Positions 59,573-64,000 of a DNA stretch of 64,000 bases are shown here, piece after piece. Location: contig NZ_JHAC01000061.1 of NCBI RefSeq assembly GCF_000599865.1, positions 1-64,000 of the forward strand, written 5' to 3'. How positions within the stretch are numbered: the stretch's first letter is position 1; the number at the start of each line of letters is the position of its first letter. The stretch is from Deinococcus phoenicis. Lineage in GTDB: Bacteria > Deinococcota > Deinococci > Deinococcales > Deinococcaceae. The notes under the pieces are model-generated. The model made no database searches. It saw nothing but the letters and a program-made list of their open reading frames with translations, and was not told the DNA's origin. Position numbers and translations under genes: made by a program.

Positions 59573-59639
59573 GCTACAGTTCCGCCCTTCCGGGAAACGA
59601 CACCCGGAAGCGCTCCACCTCCGCCACCCGCCACTTTTT

Positions 59640-59680
59640 GGCTTCTCGCTCCGCTCGGGGTGATGATGCCATCATCACCC
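59640..59680 (-). repeat. Small non-coding repeat, family 1 short copy E / 3' hairpin
   Basis: A 10-bp stem GGGTGATGAT/ATCATCACCC (59658-59680) is followed on the minus strand by the family motif CGAGCGGAGCGAGAAG. It lies 10 nt past the stop of the ferritin-like gene and may end its transcript. Confidence 0.65.
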
Positions 59681-59689
59681 GCCAGCGAC

Positions 59690-60625
<936 letters not shown>

Positions 60626-60702
60626 AGGTGTTCCTCCGGTGAAAGCCCGCATCCAGGGCGGGCAGCTTCAACGGGCTATATGCGGAACAGTCGGCGTTCG
60701 GA

Positions 60703-61613
60703 TCACTGCCCCTCTGCCCGTGCCCCCAGCAGCCACGTCAGGATCACGTGATGGTCCTCGTGAAAGCGGCGCGGCAGGGCCAGCGCGCGGGCCAGGGGGA
60801 CGGGCCGCGCGGGAAAGGCGGCGGGCGGCGGGCCGAGCCACACATGTGCGGCGGTCGGCGCGACCAGGGCGCGGGCCGGGTGGTCGAACACCGCGTCAGC
60901 AGGGGCAGTGGGCCGCTCGCCGGGCGGGAGAACCTGCCCCGGCAAGGCCCACAGGCCGCGCCCGATGGCCTCCTGGCGCGTCTGGAGCCACACCCGTCCG
61001 CCCTGAACGTGCAGCCAGCGTTCCTCGTGCAGATGGGCGCCGGACGGGAGCCGGGCGCGGGCCGCCTCCACCGCTGCCCACTCGGCCCCCAGGCGGGCGA
61101 AGGCGGGGGTACGGGCAAAGCGGGCCAGGAAGGCACGGACCGCTTCCGGGACGCCGTCCGGCAGGGACCGCCCGGTCAGGAAAGCCGCGCGCAGATCGGT
61201 AGCGTTCAGGCCCGGCCGCTCGGGCGTGGGCAGGCGGTCCCAGCCGGGAAACCAGCGCAGGTAGGCGCTGCTGGCGTCCTTTTCGAAGCCGGCGAGTGCA
61301 ATGGGCGCGCCTTCCCCGAACACCTCTCCGGCCACGCGCCGCACGTCCGCCGCCCACAGGTCCGCGTCGAAGCGGTCGGGCAGGGGGCGAAAGACGACCC
61401 GGCCCCGCCGCACCCCGGCCCCGCGCAGGGCAGCCCCGAACATCGCCGCCCGCTCCGGGGCGCTGAAGGGATTGCGGACGGAGCGGGCCAGGTTCGCGCT
61501 GCCCAGCAGCACCAGCACGCGCGGGGCGTGGTCCAGGGCGTGCAGGACCGTCGCCACATGCGCCTGGTGAGGCGGCTCGAACCGGCCCACGAACACGGCC
61601 ACGCGGCCAGCGG

Positions 61614-61617
<4 letters not shown>
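60703..61617 (-). CDS. nadM: Nicotinamide-nucleotide adenylyltransferase (NadM-type) with degenerate Nudix-like domain
   Basis: The 304-residue protein has an N-terminal nucleotidyltransferase domain with [10 protein letters not shown] (11-20, the H-x-x-H ATP site) and a later [10 protein letters not shown] in place of the usual ISGTxIR. The C-terminal domain (about 185-300) has Nudix-like strands ([15 protein letters not shown]) but lacks the REUxEExGU box, so hydrolase activity is doubtful. NadM makes NAD from NMN and ATP. Its ATG overlaps the pncB stop by 4 nt. Confidence 0.88.

Positions 61618-64000
<2,383 letters not shown>

Overview
The window is high-G+C chromosomal DNA from a Deinococcus species. 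I infer this from the gene set: a quinoprotein-type Ser/Thr kinase of the RqkA type, the HerA/NurA pair, a Deinococcus-style LysJ aminotransferase and a Tat-exported desiccation-type ferritin-like protein. Two sequence habits agree. Many genes have a TANNNT -10 box only 5-8 nt upstream of the start codon, which implies leaderless mRNA, and small non-coding repeats are scattered between genes. I see no rRNA, tRNA, CRISPR array, insertion sequence or prophage. This is mostly core chromosome.

Layout. 0-12 kb: a DUF4127 secreted protein, TatA, the RqkA-like kinase, a phytoene-dehydrogenase-like oxidoreductase, a DUF885-like metallopeptidase, RarA, then DIP1984-pyrF-BKACE and a DUF1028 protein. 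11.7-19.2 kb: an Rrf2-type regulator followed by an assimilatory sulfur unit (sulfite reductase, cysC, cysH, sat and a sulfonate/sulfate-type ABC importer). 19.3-26.5 kb: an AT-rich secreted protein, a MATE exporter, LysJ, and a divergent MocR regulator facing a PNPOx-like/EamA pair. 26.6-36.2 kb: HerA-NurA, a Crp/Fnr regulator, a histone-deacetylase-like hydrolase, a PfkB kinase, an HD-GYP protein, PanD and RqcH. 36.2-41 kb: a previously easy-to-miss 43-codon gene with its own signals, BamA, and YggS-DivIVA. 41-48.5 kb: an ion channel, an esterase, a small HTH protein, a leishmanolysin-like lipoprotein, DUF554 and DUF4384 proteins. 48.7-59.3 kb: NspC, ComB, Rpe, methylmalonyl-CoA mutase, a fatty-acid-hydroxylase/GntR/ALDH cluster and MeaB. 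59.7-64 kb: the ferritin-like protein and a niacin salvage operon (NiaP-like transporter, pncB, nadM) that runs off the right edge.

Functional links. Start/stop overlaps of 4 nt mark tightly coupled pairs: BKACE-pyrF, sulfite reductase-cysC-cysH, PNPOx-EamA, NurA-HerA, YggS-DivIVA, esterase-TPR-like protein, Rpe-ComB and NiaP-PncB-NadM. The most interesting non-coding signal is a repeat family in which each copy carries a stem-loop of different sequence but intact pairing, followed by a shared CGAGCGGAGCGAG-like motif. The 43-codon gene at 36300-36431 is the best candidate for an undescribed gene. I found no clearly new multi-gene system.
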